Shown one piece after another: positions 18,876-27,472 of a stretch of 64,000 bases of DNA. Origin of the DNA: Micromonospora terminaliae (GTDB taxonomy: Bacteria; Actinomycetota; Actinomycetes; Mycobacteriales; Micromonosporaceae); contig NZ_CP045309.1 in the NCBI RefSeq assembly GCF_009671205.1, positions 1,736,001-1,800,000 of the forward strand. The letters run 5' to 3'. The notes below the pieces were generated by a model. The model worked only from the letters and a program-made list of their open reading frames with translations, was not told the origin of the DNA and did no database searches. The position numbers and the translations under genes are program-made. Numbering within the stretch: the first letter of the stretch is position 1; every line of letters starts with the position of its first letter.

Positions 18876-19436
18876 ATGGAAAGGCTTCAGCCGGCTCAGG
18901 ATGTGATCCACGAGAAGGGGGCACTGCGCCGGGTGTTCGGCGCCTTCGCCACCGGCGTCACCGTGGTGACCGTGGGTGGCGAGATCGCGCACGGTATGAC
19001 CGCCAACTCCTTCACCGCGGTCTCCCTCGACCCGCCGCTTGTCCTGGTCTGCGTCGGGCGGGACGCTCTCATGCACGACGTCCTGGAGCAGGATCCGGCA
19101 TTCGCGGTGTCGATCCTGGCCGCTGATCAGACCGAGCTGGCGCGGTACTTCGCCGACAAGCGACGGCCGGTCGGCCGGGATCAGTTCAACGCGGTGTCGT
19201 GGTCCCCGGGGCCGTACAGCGCCGCTCCCCTCATCGACGGCGCGCTGGCCCATCTCGAATGTGAACTCGAGCAACGGCACGAGGCGGGCGACCACACGAT
19301 CTACGTCGGTCGGGTGCGATCACTGTGGCGTCGACCCGGCGACGACGCACTGCTGTTCCTCAACGGCCAGTTCCTGCGCACCGACCCGTCGCCGAAGCCG
19401 GTGCCGGCCCAGCCGGGAGCAACGGGCACCGCGTAG
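18876..19436 (+). CDS. flavin reductase, E6-type
   Basis: 186 residues from the ATG at 18876, chosen because GGAGG lies at 18866-18870; the in-frame ATG at 18849 lies inside E10 and lacks a site. It is a flavin reductase-like FMN-binding protein: LRRVFGAFATGVTVVTVGG at the N-terminus, then GMTANSFTAVSLDPPLVLVC and ARYFADKRRPVG. It should supply reduced FMN/FAD to two-component monooxygenases. In enediyne loci this gene (E6) sits with the core cassette. Here candidate clients are the two ACAD-fold flavoenzymes at 45865 and 55863 and possibly core-maturing enzymes. Confidence 0.92.
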   Translation: MERLQPAQDVIHEKGALRRVFGAFATGVTVVTVGGEIAHGMTANSFTAVSLDPPLVLVCVGRDALMHDVLEQDPAFAVSILAADQTELARYFADKRRPVGRDQFNAVSWSPGPYSAAPLIDGALAHLECELEQRHEAGDHTIYVGRVRSLWRRPGDDALLFLNGQFLRTDPSPKPVPAQPGATGTA

Positions 19437-19673
19437 GACGGACCTCTTCGTCGGAGCGTCCCGCCCTGTTCGCAAAAACTTTGTCGCCTACGGACCGCGC
19501 GGACCCGGTTCGGCCATTCCGGTGGCCTGCCGGGCCGCCGGCGTTTTTTCCCCGAACCGTTGAGCACCGCGCGAGAAGACGCGCTGCCGCCCACAATTCA
19601 CGCTTTCCCCGGCAGGATCTGCTGCCGCCGTCCGGCGTCCGGTGACGCCTTCCCGTCGAGATGAGAGGATCCA

Positions 19674-21635
19674 ATGCGATCGAGCCCAGTCGCGGTGGTC
19701 CGCAGACTCGCCCCAGCACTATTCGTCCTCGTCCTGGCCACCACCTTGTTCGTGGTGGCTCAGCGACCCGCGATCTCCGCAGCCGACGAGGCCGCACTGG
19801 CGTCGCGGTTCCGGTTCACGGAAATGCCGATCGCGCTGCCGGAAAACCTCCCGCAGAAGTCGGTGCGGGTGGTCAACCCGAGGTATGAGCACATCCGGTC
19901 GTGGATCTCGTCAGTCGGCGCCGCCATCTCCGTCAACGACCTGGACGGTCGCGGTGTGGCCAACGACCTGTGCCTCGTCGACACGCGATCCGACGCGGCC
20001 ATCGTCACCCCGGCCCCGGCCGGCGGCGACAACTACCAGCCATTCGTGCTGAACCCGGCACCCCTGCCGATGAGCGACGTCATCGCGCCGATGGGCTGCG
20101 TGCCGGGTGACTACAACGGTGACGGCTGGAACGACCTCCTCGTGTACTACTGGGGGCGTACCCCCGTGGTGTTCCTGCACCGCGGCCAGCAGGGCCCGCT
20201 GACCCTGGCCAGCTACCAGCCCACCGAACTGATCGCGCCGTCCACCGGGCCCGGCGGTACGTACCAGGGCAAGCAGTGGAACACCAACGCCGTGGCAGTC
20301 GCCGACTTCGACGGCGACGGGCATCCCGACCTCGGGGTGTTCAACTACTTCCCGGAAAGCGGCGTGCTGGATCCCCACGGGCAGCCCAACGTCCAGATGA
20401 ACCATTCCATGTCCCGGGCCACCAACGCGGGTGGCGCGCACATCCTGCGCTGGACCGGGGCGACCGCCACGTCGGTCTCCTTCGAGGAGGAGCCGGCCAT
20501 CAACCCGCGCTTCGCCACCGGCTGGACCCTGGGTGCCAGTTCGGCGGACCTGGATGGCGACCTGTTGCCCGAGCTCTACCTGGCCAACGACTTCGGCCAG
20601 GACCGGATGTTCCACAACCGGTCCACCCCGGGCGACATCAAGTTCGAACTGGTGGAGGGCGAGCGGGACGCGCTCACGCCCAAGTCCCTCGTCGTCGGAC
20701 ACGACTCGTTCAAGGGCATGTCCATCGAGTTCGGTGACCTGAACGGCAATGGCCAGTTCGACGCCTTCGTCAGCAACATCACCACCCCGTGGGGTCTGGA
20801 GGAGAGCAACCTCGTGTGGATCAACACCGAGGGCAGCGCGGCGGGGGCCAAAGCGAAGCTGGAGAAGGGCATCGCGCCGTTCCGCAACGAGGCCGGCGAC
20901 CTCGACATGGCCTGGACCGGCTGGGGCTGGGACGCCAAGATGGCCGATTTCACCAACAGCGGCCACCTGGCCGTCGTGCAGGCCTGCGGATTCGTCAAGG
21001 GCACCATCAACAGGTTCAACTGGCTGCAGGAACTGGCCATGAGCAACGACGTGCTGCTGGAGAACCCGGACATGTGGCCCAAGGCCGAGCCGGGCGACGA
21101 CATCGCCGGGCACGAACCCATGGCCTTCTGGGTACCCGACGGCAACGGCCGTTACGTGAACCTCAGCGCCAAGCTCGGCCTGGACGTACCGATCCCGACC
21201 CGCGGTGTGGCGGTTGCCGACACCGACGGCGACGGCGGGCAGGAGTTCGCCATCGCCCGTCAGTGGGGCGCGCCGGCCTTCTACCGCAACACCAGCCCGG
21301 AGCGGGGTGCCTTCCTGGGTCTGCGCCTGCACCGGCCCGCGTCGGCCGGCGCGGCGGGCGGACCGGTCGGTACCCCCGCCTACGGCGCCAAGGTCCTGGT
21401 GACCACGGCCGACGGTCACCGGCAGGTCGCCCAGCTCGACGGTGGTGGCGGCCACTCCGGCAAGCGGAGCTTCGACGTGTTCTTCGGCCTGGGTGACCAG
21501 GGCTCGCAGCCGGTGTCGGCCGAGATCAGCTGGCGGGACCTTCAAGGGACCGCTCATGTGCAGACGGTTGACCTGGCTGCCGGCTGGCACGACCTGATGC
21601 TGACCGACCAGGTCAAGGAGGTAGCAGCGAAATGA
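19674..21635 (+). CDS. enediyne accessory protein E4 (UnbV, FG-GAP/CRTAC1-like, exported)
   Basis: A 653-residue protein. It begins with a signal/anchor (ALFVLVLATTLFVVAQ), so it is probably extracytoplasmic. It has repeated Ca-binding FG-GAP/VCBS-type loops: NDLDGRG, GDYNGDGWND, ADFDGDGHPD, ADLDGDLLPE, GDLNGNGQFD, ADTDGDGGQE. The C-terminus carries an ASPIC/UnbV-type segment (LDGGGGHSGKRSFDVFFGLG). This is the E4 member of the conserved enediyne set, with unknown reaction. The ATG at 19674 has GAGAGGA upstream. Its stop overlaps the start of E5 (ATGA), so E4 and E5 are likely made together as a membrane-associated pair. Confidence 0.92.
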   Translation: MRSSPVAVVRRLAPALFVLVLATTLFVVAQRPAISAADEAALASRFRFTEMPIALPENLPQKSVRVVNPRYEHIRSWISSVGAAISVNDLDGRGVANDLCLVDTRSDAAIVTPAPAGGDNYQPFVLNPAPLPMSDVIAPMGCVPGDYNGDGWNDLLVYYWGRTPVVFLHRGQQGPLTLASYQPTELIAPSTGPGGTYQGKQWNTNAVAVADFDGDGHPDLGVFNYFPESGVLDPHGQPNVQMNHSMSRATNAGGAHILRWTGATATSVSFEEEPAINPRFATGWTLGASSADLDGDLLPELYLANDFGQDRMFHNRSTPGDIKFELVEGERDALTPKSLVVGHDSFKGMSIEFGDLNGNGQFDAFVSNITTPWGLEESNLVWINTEGSAAGAKAKLEKGIAPFRNEAGDLDMAWTGWGWDAKMADFTNSGHLAVVQACGFVKGTINRFNWLQELAMSNDVLLENPDMWPKAEPGDDIAGHEPMAFWVPDGNGRYVNLSAKLGLDVPIPTRGVAVADTDGDGGQEFAIARQWGAPAFYRNTSPERGAFLGLRLHRPASAGAAGGPVGTPAYGAKVLVTTADGHRQVAQLDGGGGHSGKRSFDVFFGLGDQGSQPVSAEISWRDLQGTAHVQTVDLAAGWHDLMLTDQVKEVAAK

Positions 21636-22678
21636 CGGCGACGGACAGCGTCTCGACTGGTGACGGGCGTGCCCAGAATCACCTTTCCAGCACCATCACC
21701 CTCCCGCCGCCGGCCAGGGACGTGCCGGTGCCGCCGGCGCTGAAGGCCGCGGCGGACCGACGAGCCGCCCGGCCACCGCGCGTGGACAGCCGGGACCCGC
21801 GTTACCTGGCGCTGCGCAACTTCGCCATCTCGATGAGCATCTTCAACATCCTGGGCTACACGGTTCTCGGGTTCGAGCAGCCCTGGGCCTGGCCCTTCTT
21901 CGCCCTGGCCATCGGCCTGGGCCTGGAGATCGTGATCGCGCTGATCGCGGCTTGGGCGACCCGGAGCAGGCCTGCCTTCACCGGACACGGAGCGTGGGGG
22001 TTGTTCACCTTCCTCCTACCGGCCTACATCACCACGCTCGCGTGCAACATGCTGCTGTACGCGAACGACCGGTTCTGGCCGATCGCCCTCGCCGTGGTGA
22101 TCGGTGTGGGCCAGAAGGCGGTGCTCGTCGCGCCGATCAAGGGTCGCTGGCGGCACTTCATGAACCCGTCCAACTTCGGGATCACCATGACCCTCGTGCT
22201 GTTCTCCTGGGTCAACATCGCTCCGCCGTACCACTTCACCGAACACGTGCCGGACGTGTTCCGGATCATGATCCCAATCATCCTGCTGACCGCCGGTACG
22301 GTGCTGAACGCCGTACTGACCAAGAAGGTGCCGCTGATCCTGGGCTGGGTCGGTACGTTCGTCATCCAGGCCCTGGTGCGGCACTGGGTCTGGGACGTCT
22401 CCCTGTGGGCCGCGCTGGTGCCGATGACCGGTGTGGCGTTCCTGCTCTACACCAACTACATGGTGACCGACCCCGGTACCACGCCGAGCAAGCCGCTCCA
22501 CCAGTTCATGTTCGGCATGAGCGTGGGTCTGGTGTACGGCGTGCTCATGCAGTTCAACATCGTGTACACCCTGTTCTTCGCGACGACCCTCGTCTGCCTG
22601 GGCCGGGGCGCGATGTGGTGGCTGAAGTGGTTGCGGGAACGCCGGCGGCCGGCGGTCGCCGCGGCGCCCGCGAGCTGA
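21632..22678 (+). CDS. enediyne accessory protein E5 (UnbU, RnfD/NqrB-like membrane protein)
   Basis: A 348-residue polytopic membrane protein. After a Pro/Ala-rich cytoplasmic N-terminus of ~60 residues there are about nine hydrophobic spans. The SNFGITMTLVLFSWVN segment and the GTVLNAVLTKKVPLILGW loop are characteristic of UnbU, a distant relative of RnfD/NqrB electron-transport subunits. That relation suggests a redox role at the membrane, but the reaction in enediyne biosynthesis is unknown. It is coupled to E4 by a 4-base overlap and followed by the PPTase gene within 10 bases. Confidence 0.92.
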   Translation: MTATDSVSTGDGRAQNHLSSTITLPPPARDVPVPPALKAAADRRAARPPRVDSRDPRYLALRNFAISMSIFNILGYTVLGFEQPWAWPFFALAIGLGLEIVIALIAAWATRSRPAFTGHGAWGLFTFLLPAYITTLACNMLLYANDRFWPIALAVVIGVGQKAVLVAPIKGRWRHFMNPSNFGITMTLVLFSWVNIAPPYHFTEHVPDVFRIMIPIILLTAGTVLNAVLTKKVPLILGWVGTFVIQALVRHWVWDVSLWAALVPMTGVAFLLYTNYMVTDPGTTPSKPLHQFMFGMSVGLVYGVLMQFNIVYTLFFATTLVCLGRGAMWWLKWLRERRRPAVAAAPAS

Positions 22679-22687
22679 CGGTTGATC

Positions 22688-23476
22688 ATGGGTGTCTCGG
22701 GCGTCGACACCGGCGCGGCGGTGGAAGCGACGGACTGCCGGGTGTGGTGCGTCGATCCGACAGATGCCCCCGACTGGTGCGAGGAACTGCTCAGCGAGCC
22801 GGAACGGGCCCGGGCCGAGTCGTTCCACACCGTCGTGGCGCGACGACAGTTCGCGGCGGCCACCGCGTTGCTCAAGGTCGCGGTGGCCGGGTGGAGCGGT
22901 GGTGATCCCTTCGATGTCGAGCTCCGGCGGGAGTGCCCGGACTGCCGACGGCTGCACGGGCGCCCCGAGGTCGCGGGAGGCGGGCCGCACGTCTCGCTGT
23001 CGCACTCCGGCGACCTCGTGGCGGTCGCGCTGTGCGCGCACGGACCCGTCGGGGTGGACGTGGAGCAGGTGAACCCGGACGTCGACGTGGACGGCATGCT
23101 GGAATTCGTGTTCGGCGAGTCCGAGCGCCGGGTCTTCAGCGAGATTCCCGACCGGCGGGCCCGGCGCCGGGCGTTCTTCCAGTGCTGGACCCGCAAGGAG
23201 TCAGTGCTGAAGGCGACCGGTGACGGGCTGCGGATCCCGATGTCGAACGTGACCCTGGAGGCACCGGACGGACAGGTGCGGCTGACCGGCTTCACCAACC
23301 ATCCGGAGCTGGTCGGCACGGCACAGATCGTCGATCTGCGAGCCGGACCGGGATACGCCGGGGCGGTCACGGTGTTGTCAGACCGGCCAGTACGGGTCTG
23401 GGAGCTGGCCGGGGCGGACGCGTTCGCCGCCGCGGCCGAGCTCGTCCGCGACCGGTCACGCATCGCGGTGCGATAG
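22688..23476 (+). CDS. stand-alone Sfp-type 4'-phosphopantetheinyl transferase
   Basis: About 262 residues from the ATG at 22688; a TTG at 22682 is an alternative. It transfers phosphopantetheine from CoA to carrier-protein serines. Diagnostic motifs are complete: VSLSHSGDLVAVAL (the His of motif 1), GVDVEQVNPD (Mg-binding Asp/Glu) and FQCWTRKESVLKATGDGL (WxxKExxxKA). It directly follows E5 in the core operon and is closed by a hairpin at 23503-23534. It is the obvious candidate to prime the PKSE ACP, whose own PPTase domain has lost these residues, and to prime the five NRPS carrier domains that keep their serine. Confidence 0.95.
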   Translation: MGVSGVDTGAAVEATDCRVWCVDPTDAPDWCEELLSEPERARAESFHTVVARRQFAAATALLKVAVAGWSGGDPFDVELRRECPDCRRLHGRPEVAGGGPHVSLSHSGDLVAVALCAHGPVGVDVEQVNPDVDVDGMLEFVFGESERRVFSEIPDRRARRRAFFQCWTRKESVLKATGDGLRIPMSNVTLEAPDGQVRLTGFTNHPELVGTAQIVDLRAGPGYAGAVTVLSDRPVRVWELAGADAFAAAAELVRDRSRIAVR

Positions 23477-23813
23477 GGCGACATTGCCTGTGAACCGAGA
23501 GACGAGTGCCGGACGCCCAGGCGTCCGGCACTCGCGTTCGTTGCGACGGAACCCGGGCCGTGACCGCCGGCCGCGCAGCGACTGGTCGCCGGTCGGGTGT
23601 CGGGGTGCGCGGGCGAACGGCACGGTGGGAGAGGGCCGATCGAGGCCGGCGGTGCCATGGTCAAGGGCAACCGCCTCGGCCCACCGACGCCGATGACAAA
23701 CGGTGGAGTCCGTGGCGCGCATCGATCTGGGAGCCGATGCCGCGATGACGCAGCCGGATCGTCGCGACCAGCTACGGCGTGCCTGAACCCGTTACCTGAC
23801 AGGAGATCGACGG
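23477..23813. other. intergenic region with terminator, 337 bases
   Basis: It begins with the perfect hairpin at 23503-23534 that closes the core operon. The rest should hold the promoter for the SCP2-DUF5987-GMC-TIGR03084 genes. The open frames across it are shadows. The SCP2 ribosome-binding site CAGGAG lies about 10 bases before the ATG at 23814. Confidence 0.5.
23503..23534. terminator. hairpin terminator after the PPTase gene
   Basis: A perfect 14-base-pair inverted repeat (CGAGTGCCGGACGC at 23503-23516 pairing with 23521-23534) with the 4-base loop CCAG, 26 bases after the PPTase stop. There is no strong T-run, as is normal in high-GC actinomycetes. It marks the end of the E3-to-PPTase transcript. 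Confidence 0.8.
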
Positions 23814-24260
23814 ATGAGCCCAGTCGACACCAGCCCCCTTCACGACCGGCTCGCGTTTGCCCGACAGGTCAAGGCCGCCTCCAACGGCGAGCTGCTGGCC
23901 CTGATGACGTCACCGCGCCGTGCGTCGATCGTGCACGACATCGTCGAGGACCTGCCGGCGGTCTTCCGGGCCGACCGGGCCGGCGACCTCGACGCGGTGG
24001 TGCACTGGAAGGTGACCGGGCGGCCCGACGGCGGCACCGACACGCTGGAGCTGGTCATCACGCGGGGAACGCTGACGGCGTCGCTGGAGCCGACCCGCGC
24101 GGCCCGTCTGACCCTGACCCTCGGGCCGGTCGACTTCCTGAGGATGGTCACCGGCAACGCCAATCCCAAGATCCTGTTCCTGCGGGGCCGCATGAAGGCC
24201 CGCGGCGACCTCGGCCTCACCACCCGATTTCCCAGCCTGTTCGACACGCCCCGGCCGTAA
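23814..24260 (+). CDS. SCP2 sterol-carrier-domain protein
   Basis: A 148-residue single-domain protein. Residues ~35-135 follow the SCP2 fold (AVVHWKVTGRPDG, ELVITRGTLTAS, LTLTLGPVDFLRMVTGNANP, FLRGRMKARGDLGL), ending with the typical hydrophobic C-terminal helix region. SCP2 proteins bind hydrophobic ligands, so it may shuttle or shield a lipophilic biosynthetic intermediate. It heads a tight set with a DUF5987 protein and a GMC oxidoreductase. No enzymatic residues are seen. Confidence 0.85.
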   Translation: MSPVDTSPLHDRLAFARQVKAASNGELLALMTSPRRASIVHDIVEDLPAVFRADRAGDLDAVVHWKVTGRPDGGTDTLELVITRGTLTASLEPTRAARLTLTLGPVDFLRMVTGNANPKILFLRGRMKARGDLGLTTRFPSLFDTPRP

Positions 24261-24270
24261 AGGAAGGTAC

Positions 24271-24837
24271 GTGGAAGACTTCGATGGCCTGACCGCCGAC
24301 CAGGTGATGACCCTGGAGGCGTACGCCGACACCATCATTCCCGGTGAGAAGCGTGATCCGACCGACCGGGCGGTCGCCGGCGCGGTGAGCGGCGGAGGCG
24401 CGGTCGCCTCCGGCGCCGTGGAGCTGATGCTCTCACCCGAGGGTGGCCTGGCCGGCACCCTGGACAGCCTGGCGGAGGGGCTCAACGAGCACGCGCGTGA
24501 CTACGGCGCCCGGCTCGGCCTCGACCTCGATCCCGCCGTGCCGCCATTCGTGGCGCTGGCCTTCACCGACCGGATCACCCTCGCCCAGGAGCTGCTGGCA
24601 CCCGGTCACCCCGAGCAGGAGCTGTGGGTCGCGCTGGCCATGTTCACCACCATGGCCTGGGACACCGGCGCCCACATGAGTACGACCGACGCCCTGGCGT
24701 CGGGCCATCCGGGCCTGACCACGATGGGGTTCATGCCGCCCGAGCCGGACGGCTCGTGGCGCTTTCCCAGGTTTTCCTATGGCCGTGCCCTCGCCGCGAC
24801 CCATCCGCGGACGACCCCGAGAGGAGATCCGCAGTGA
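24271..24837 (+). CDS. DUF5987-family protein
   Basis: A 188-residue protein starting at GTG 24271 with AAAGGAAGG upstream. It begins DGLTADQVMTLEAYADTIIPG, a pattern like the small third subunit of membrane gluconate/GMC dehydrogenases, and ends in a Pro-rich tail. I assign it to DUF5987, known from enediyne and related clusters beside GMC oxidoreductases. The stop overlaps the GTG of the GMC gene, suggesting a two-subunit complex. The DTIIPG and DTGAHMSTTDAL segments are conserved-looking. It has no cofactor motif of its own. Confidence 0.75.
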   Translation: MEDFDGLTADQVMTLEAYADTIIPGEKRDPTDRAVAGAVSGGGAVASGAVELMLSPEGGLAGTLDSLAEGLNEHARDYGARLGLDLDPAVPPFVALAFTDRITLAQELLAPGHPEQELWVALAMFTTMAWDTGAHMSTTDALASGHPGLTTMGFMPPEPDGSWRFPRFSYGRALAATHPRTTPRGDPQ

Positions 24838-26507
24838 CAGCCCACGAACGGACCGATGTCCTGGTCATCGGCAGCGGCTTCGGCGGAGCGATTCCCGCAT
24901 ACCACCTGGCGGCCGGCGGCGCCTCGGTCGTCGTCCTCGAACGGGGCCCGTGGCTGAGCGCCGACGAGTTCGACCATGACTTCAAGTTCGGGTCCTCGTC
25001 GACCCGGGCCTTCGAGTTCACCATGGGCGAGGGGATGAACGTCCTGGGCGGCAACTGCGTCGGCGGCGGCAGCGTCGTCTACTTCGCGGCCATGCCCCGC
25101 GCCCCGCGATTCGTGTTCGAGCGCCAGGGCAGCCTCGGCCGGCGGATGTGGCCGAAGTCCATCACACGGGAGGCGCTGGATCCCTGGTACGACCGGGTCG
25201 CCCAGGCCCTGCCCATCACTCAGAGCACCTGGGACGACGTCACGTACTCCGGCGGCGTCTTCGCCGCCGCCTGCGACCACGCCGGCCGCACGGCCAACCC
25301 GGTCGCGGCCGCGATCGACACCGATCTGTGCACCAACTGCAACTGGATGATGTCCGGCTGCAAGTTCGACGCGAAGCGGTCGTTGCTGCTCAACTACCTC
25401 CCGGCGGCGGTCGACCACGGCGCGCAGATCCGGCCGCTGCACGAGGTGCAGCGCATCGAGCGGTCCTCCGAGGGCGCCTACCTGGTCCACTACACCGTCG
25501 TCGACCCGGTCGACTACCGGGTGCAGGTCGACGTCGGCGTCATCGAGGCGAAGATCGTGGTGGTCGCGGCCGGCGCGGCAGCGACGCCGGTGATCCTGCA
25601 ACGGTCCGAGGAGACCCTCGGGGCGATGCCGCCCGCGGTCGGGCGCTACTTCTCCGGCAACGGTGAACGGCTCAACACGGCCATCCTCAACGAGGACCGG
25701 GTCCGCGACGTTCTGGGCCTGGACCGGGGCGACGGCCTGGCCTACGCGGCCAACCAGATCGGCCGGGGACCGTCAGCCGCCAGCTGGGACCGGCTCGACG
25801 GTTCGCTGCCCGAGTTCAGCCGCTACTCCCTGGAGCAGCTGTACTTCCCGCCGGGGTTCGGCACGATCCTCGCGCAGGCGCCCGACGCCGACGGACCGAG
25901 CTGGTTCGGACCCGACAAGAAGGAGATCCTGCGGCGCTGGCAGTCGTGGCTGACCATCTTCATCATGTCCGAGGACGACAACGAAGGCGTCTTCGGTCCT
26001 CCTCCGGAGACCGGCAACGCCGATCGCATCTCCATGCAGATGCTCAGCCGGGGCAACTTGCGGTACGAACCGACCGCCAACACGCGGCACGGCTGGGCCC
26101 TGGCCGACGCGGACATCCGCGACATCATGGAGCGCGACGGCCTGTCCCGGGTGCTGCCCTGGACCAACGAGGTCATCGGGGCGTACACCGTGCATCCGCT
26201 GGCATCGTGCCGGATGGGCGACGACCCCGAGACCTCCGCCCTCGACGACACCAACGAGCTGCGGGACCACCCGGGGATCTTCGTGACCGACGGCTCGGCC
26301 GTGCCGGGGGCGTTGACGGTCAACCCGGCGTTCACCATTGCCGCGATCGCCGAGCGCGCCGTGCCGAACATCGTCCGGGCCGCCCAGGCCCGTGGCGTCG
26401 ACGTGCGGTATCGCGGGTCGCTGCCGCCACCGGCGCGGATCAGTCGCAAGGCACCGGTCCCGTTGACCGGCCGTGACGGCCAGCCCGTGACAGTCCCCTC
26501 GGTATAG
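24834..26507 (+). CDS. GMC-family FAD oxidoreductase (E9-like)
   Basis: 557 residues from the GTG at 24834, which overlaps the DUF5987 stop (GTGA) and has GAGGAG at about 24821-24826; the longer open frame upstream is spurious. The FAD-binding N-terminus is VLVIGSGFGGAIPAYHLAAGG. The GMC signature region is GGNCVGGGSVVYFAAMP. A Cys cluster (CTNCNWMMSGC) follows. The C-terminal active-site pair is H in VHPLASCRMG and N in VNPAFTIAAIAE. It oxidises alcohols or related groups, probably with the DUF5987 protein as partner. Enediyne loci carry an E9 oxidoreductase of this class, so a role in core maturation is likely; the substrate is unknown. Confidence 0.9.
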   Translation: MTAHERTDVLVIGSGFGGAIPAYHLAAGGASVVVLERGPWLSADEFDHDFKFGSSSTRAFEFTMGEGMNVLGGNCVGGGSVVYFAAMPRAPRFVFERQGSLGRRMWPKSITREALDPWYDRVAQALPITQSTWDDVTYSGGVFAAACDHAGRTANPVAAAIDTDLCTNCNWMMSGCKFDAKRSLLLNYLPAAVDHGAQIRPLHEVQRIERSSEGAYLVHYTVVDPVDYRVQVDVGVIEAKIVVVAAGAAATPVILQRSEETLGAMPPAVGRYFSGNGERLNTAILNEDRVRDVLGLDRGDGLAYAANQIGRGPSAASWDRLDGSLPEFSRYSLEQLYFPPGFGTILAQAPDADGPSWFGPDKKEILRRWQSWLTIFIMSEDDNEGVFGPPPETGNADRISMQMLSRGNLRYEPTANTRHGWALADADIRDIMERDGLSRVLPWTNEVIGAYTVHPLASCRMGDDPETSALDDTNELRDHPGIFVTDGSAVPGALTVNPAFTIAAIAERAVPNIVRAAQARGVDVRYRGSLPPPARISRKAPVPLTGRDGQPVTVPSV

Positions 26508-26527
26508 GCGAATCATCAGGAGGAAAC

Positions 26528-27325
26528 GTGTCGAATCAGACGAGCGTCTACGACGACCTGATCGCTGACGGCGACGACATCGAGGCGTTGGTGACCGGGT
26601 TGAGCCCGGCTCAGTGGTCCACCGCCACCCCGGCCCCGGGCTGGACCGTCAAGCACCAGATCGCGCACCTGGCATTCGTGTCCCACCTGGCCGCCCTGTC
26701 GGCCACCGAGCCGGACGCCTTCGCCGAGCATGTGGCCGACGCCAAGCGTGACTTCCAGGCGGCGGTCGACAAGGCCCTGGCCGCGTACCTGGAGCTGCCC
26801 ACCGGTGCGCTGGTGGACAGGTGGCGGCAGGAGCGCAACACCGCGGCCAAGGCGCTGGCTGCCGTCGAGCCGACAGCCACCGTTCCCTGGCTGGTCACCC
26901 CGTTGCCGCCGTCGGTGCTGGCCGCGGCCGGCATGATGGAGTTGTTCGGCCACGGTCAGGACATCGCCGACGCGCTCGGGCGCACGCGCGAGCTGACCGA
27001 CCGGATCGGCCACCTGGCCTGGTTCGGCTTCCGTACCCGCGACTTCGGCTACCACGCGCACGGGCTGACCCCGCCGACCGAGGAGTTCCGGGTCGAGCTG
27101 ACCGGTCCTTCCGGCGTGGTCTGGGAGTTCGGGCCGGCCGACGCGACCCAGCGGGTGACCGGACCCGCCGTGGACTTCGCTCTGCTGGTCAGCCGCCGCC
27201 GACACCGCGACGACCTGTCCCTGACCGCGCAGGGCGAGGAAGCCGACCGCTGGCTCGACATCGCTCAGGCCTACCGCGGGCCGGCCGGCGCCGGTCGCCG
27301 CCCCGGCCAGTTCGCCAAGCGGTAA
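26528..27325 (+). CDS. TIGR03084-like metal-binding protein (DinB-like)
   Basis: A 265-residue protein starting at GTG 26528 with AGGAGGAAAC upstream, 20 bases after the GMC stop. The N-terminus WTVKHQIAHLAFVSHLAAL and the later ELFGHGQDIADALGR helix carry the spaced His residues of the mycothiol-dependent maleylpyruvate isomerase / TIGR03084 family. The C-terminal domain includes DFALLVSRRRHRDDLSL. Members act as metal-dependent thiol transferases or isomerases, or have unknown roles. It closes the four-gene SCP2 operon, which ends with a hairpin at 27336. Confidence 0.85.
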   Translation: MSNQTSVYDDLIADGDDIEALVTGLSPAQWSTATPAPGWTVKHQIAHLAFVSHLAALSATEPDAFAEHVADAKRDFQAAVDKALAAYLELPTGALVDRWRQERNTAAKALAAVEPTATVPWLVTPLPPSVLAAAGMMELFGHGQDIADALGRTRELTDRIGHLAWFGFRTRDFGYHAHGLTPPTEEFRVELTGPSGVVWEFGPADATQRVTGPAVDFALLVSRRRHRDDLSLTAQGEEADRWLDIAQAYRGPAGAGRRPGQFAKR

Positions 27326-27335
27326 TCACCCCGGA

Positions 27336-27378
27336 GTCCGCCTCCGCGAGCGTCCGTGAGGACCTCGCGGAGGCGGAC
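27336..27378. terminator. bidirectional hairpin terminator
   Basis: A perfect 15-base-pair inverted repeat (GTCCGCCTCCGCGAG at 27336-27350 with 27364-27378) around a 13-base loop, followed by TTCTCT. It lies between the convergent TIGR03084 gene and the araC gene and probably stops transcripts from both sides. Confidence 0.8.
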
Positions 27379-27472
27379 TTCTCTGTGCGCACGGCGCACG
27401 CGACCAACGGATCGCAGGAGCGCGAACCCAGCAGGTGCGAGGGGCGTCCTGCGCGGGTCCGCGCCCGCGTCG

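Noticed and set aside
19911..21590. Long minus-strand frame over E4
   Set aside because: A shadow of the UnbV gene with no recognisable protein features.
24624..24833. N-terminal extension of the GMC oxidoreductase
   Set aside because: It overlaps the end of the DUF5987 gene and lacks FAD-protein features; the GTG at 24834 has a ribosome-binding site and gives the normal N-terminus.
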